From the NCBI GenBank assembly GCA_934365945.1, contig CAKRNE010000001.1:333953-397952 (forward strand): DNA of 64,000 nt. Direction: 5' to 3'. A program made the position numbers and the translations under genes. This DNA comes from an uncultured Agathobacter sp. Lineage in GTDB: Bacteria > Bacillota > Clostridia > Lachnospirales > Lachnospiraceae. Below the pieces are notes generated by a model. The model was not told where the DNA came from, did no database searches, and saw only the letters and a list, made by a program, of their open reading frames with translations. Of this stretch, positions 62,882-64,000 are shown in pieces. Each line of letters begins with the position of its first letter. Positions within the stretch are counted from its first letter, which is position 1.

Positions 62882-62931
62882 TAATAATCATCCTTTCTTT
62901 TATAAACATTCACATCCTAATCATTTAGCTC

Positions 62932-64000
62932 CTACAGCCTCTCTCCTGCTACCCTGCATCTCTTCCTGCAAAATGCAATGCCGTAAGCTAAAATATCACA
63001 CCTGCCCTCATCGCGGAGAGTCTCATCATACCTCTTCTCCTTTATCTGAGCCATCGCAGCATCGCAAGCTGCGTCAAGTTTCTTAAACTCCTTAGCATAT
63101 TTTACCTCGATAACAATTCCTAAATCAGGATTCTCAGGCTTTATAAGTATATCACTAAAGCCATCACCTGACTCACGATTGGACCTAATAAGCCATTCCG
63201 GATTGCTGCCACGAAGCAGCCCCAAAAGCAGACCATGATAAAAGTTTTCCTTCATGTCATCAGGTGCCTTTGTATCGAGTATACTTATCATACGCCCCAT
63301 CACAATATTTAGCTGTCTCGCAAGAATCGTCTCGTCTTTATCTAAAATTGCCTTTGATAAAAGCTTCATCGTATCATTGTCATTTGCAACAACTGCCTTA
63401 AACCATTCCTGAATCTGCAGCACAAATACCTCACGTACTTCTTTGTTGGGTATGATAAGCTTATAAGCGTAGCTTTCGCTATCCGCAAGCTTTACTTCCC
63501 CTACTTTGGTAAGGTAGCCTGTAGTAAAAAGCACACTCCATATATTGTCAATGCTGTTCTCAATCTCATCATATGTCAGATCCTGGCGGATCACCTTTTC
63601 AATCGCCTCACCTGCAATCAGACGCTCAATCTCATCCTTTGTCGATGAATCAGCCCTATTGATAAGACGCCTCACCAAACTGTTCCCACTACTGTTTATC
63701 CAATATGTCTGAGGCTTTGCATCACCGTCATCACGCAGATGATCCGCATGATTAATCACATCCCACGGACAGTAGACATCTGCCCTGCCGAAGTGATATC
63801 CGTCATACCACTCCTTTACCTCGTCAAAATGCGAATCCATTCCATAATCAGAAAGCAGCTTTCTCACCTCTTCATCAGTAAAACCGAACTGCTCATCAAA
63901 ACGCGAATCTGTAATCGACATTACCTTGAAATTGTTGAGTCCCGTAAATATGCTTTCCTTTGATATGCGAAGGCATCCTGTCAGCACCGCGAACTGTAAA
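62932..64000 (-). CDS. AAA-ATPase-like / PD-(D/E)XK protein (5' part beyond the window)
   Basis: The minus-strand frame stays open to the right edge (LQFAVLTGCLRISKES at the cut), so an N-terminal part is missing; an ATP-binding domain is expected there. Visible order: a regulatory helical region (FGFTDEEVRKLLSDYGMD), WYDGYHFGRADVYCPWDVIN, WINSSGNSLVRRLI, and a C-terminal PDDEXK_9-type nuclease domain with GFSDILIK...GIVIEVKYAKEFKKLDA (the D and E-x-K catalytic set). This is the AAA-ATPase_like/DUF1703 family, usually about 530 residues, common in gut Firmicutes and Bacteroidetes, of unknown biological role. Confidence 0.85.
   Translation of the reverse strand, partial: LQFAVLTGCLRISKESIFTGLNNFKVMSITDSRFDEQFGFTDEEVRKLLSDYGMDSHFDEVKEWYDGYHFGRADVYCPWDVINHADHLRDDGDAKPQTYWINSSGNSLVRRLINRADSSTKDEIERLIAGEAIEKVIRQDLTYDEIENSIDNIWSVLFTTGYLTKVGEVKLADSESYAYKLIIPNKEVREVFVLQIQEWFKAVVANDNDTMKLLSKAILDKDETILARQLNIVMGRMISILDTKAPDDMKENFYHGLLLGLLRGSNPEWLIRSNRESGDGFSDILIKPENPDLGIVIEVKYAKEFKKLDAACDAAMAQIKEKRYDETLRDEGRCDILAYGIAFCRKRCRVAGERL

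Overview
The window reads as a chromosome segment of a flagellated, low-GC Lachnospiraceae bacterium (Agathobacter/Roseburia/Eubacterium rectale type). This is inferred from the gene content: a Firmicutes rpmG-secE-nusG-rplKAJL-rpoBC-rpsLG-fusA-tuf block, an L10 leader, LTA-synthase-like and BglG/PTS genes, FliD-like proteins (one with a sigma-28-type promoter) and a class I c-di-GMP riboswitch. No database search was possible.

Layout. 1-455: end of a GNAT acetyltransferase. 537-3410: an accessory insert at the 3' end of tuf. The last codons of a second tuf plus its own terminator lie at 537-657, 2.75 kb beyond the intact tuf. Between them are a small peptide gene, a radical-SAM stub, an MFS exporter and a 5'-truncated HTH regulator, bracketed by a 17-bp direct repeat. 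3410-20160 (all minus): the translation/transcription core, tuf through rpmG, with clear promoters, an L10 leader and a strongly palindromic rplL-rpoB spacer.

20615-24620: a FliD-like gene, then a two-gene ATPase/HNH (Septu PtuAB-like) cassette lying between two copies of the same bidirectional terminator, then small genes. 24676-35261 (minus): two paralogous OmpR-type two-component systems flanking two different ABC transporters (BcrA-like and MacB/FtsX-like). 35309-39126: an ATPase of the DUF234-type family under a 24-bp palindrome, then ptsI and ptsH.

39185-43307 (minus): c-di-GMP-I riboswitch, terminator, 25-codon hydrophobic peptide, attenuator, then two ABC ATPases and two membrane proteins, apparently one operon. 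This is the most promising undescribed unit. 43387-49456: a LicR/MtlR-type regulator, a LytTR/GHKL two-component pair, and a divergent ABC transporter followed by fragments of a radical-SAM gene and an M50-type peptidase, which looks like a decayed peptide-modification locus.

49493-55767: phosphatase, LTA-synthase-like protein, 2-hydroxyacid dehydrogenase, galM and a second FliD-like gene, with several repeats and a 212-bp nested palindrome between them. 56054-61932: a lipoprotein/ABC operon divergent from a GHKL/LytTR pair, with a 9-N12-9 direct repeat of LytTR-box geometry between them. 61933-64000: a GC-rich dyad element, a MITE-like inverted-repeat element, a membrane protein and the C-terminal part of an AAA/PD-(D/E)XK protein that runs off the right edge.
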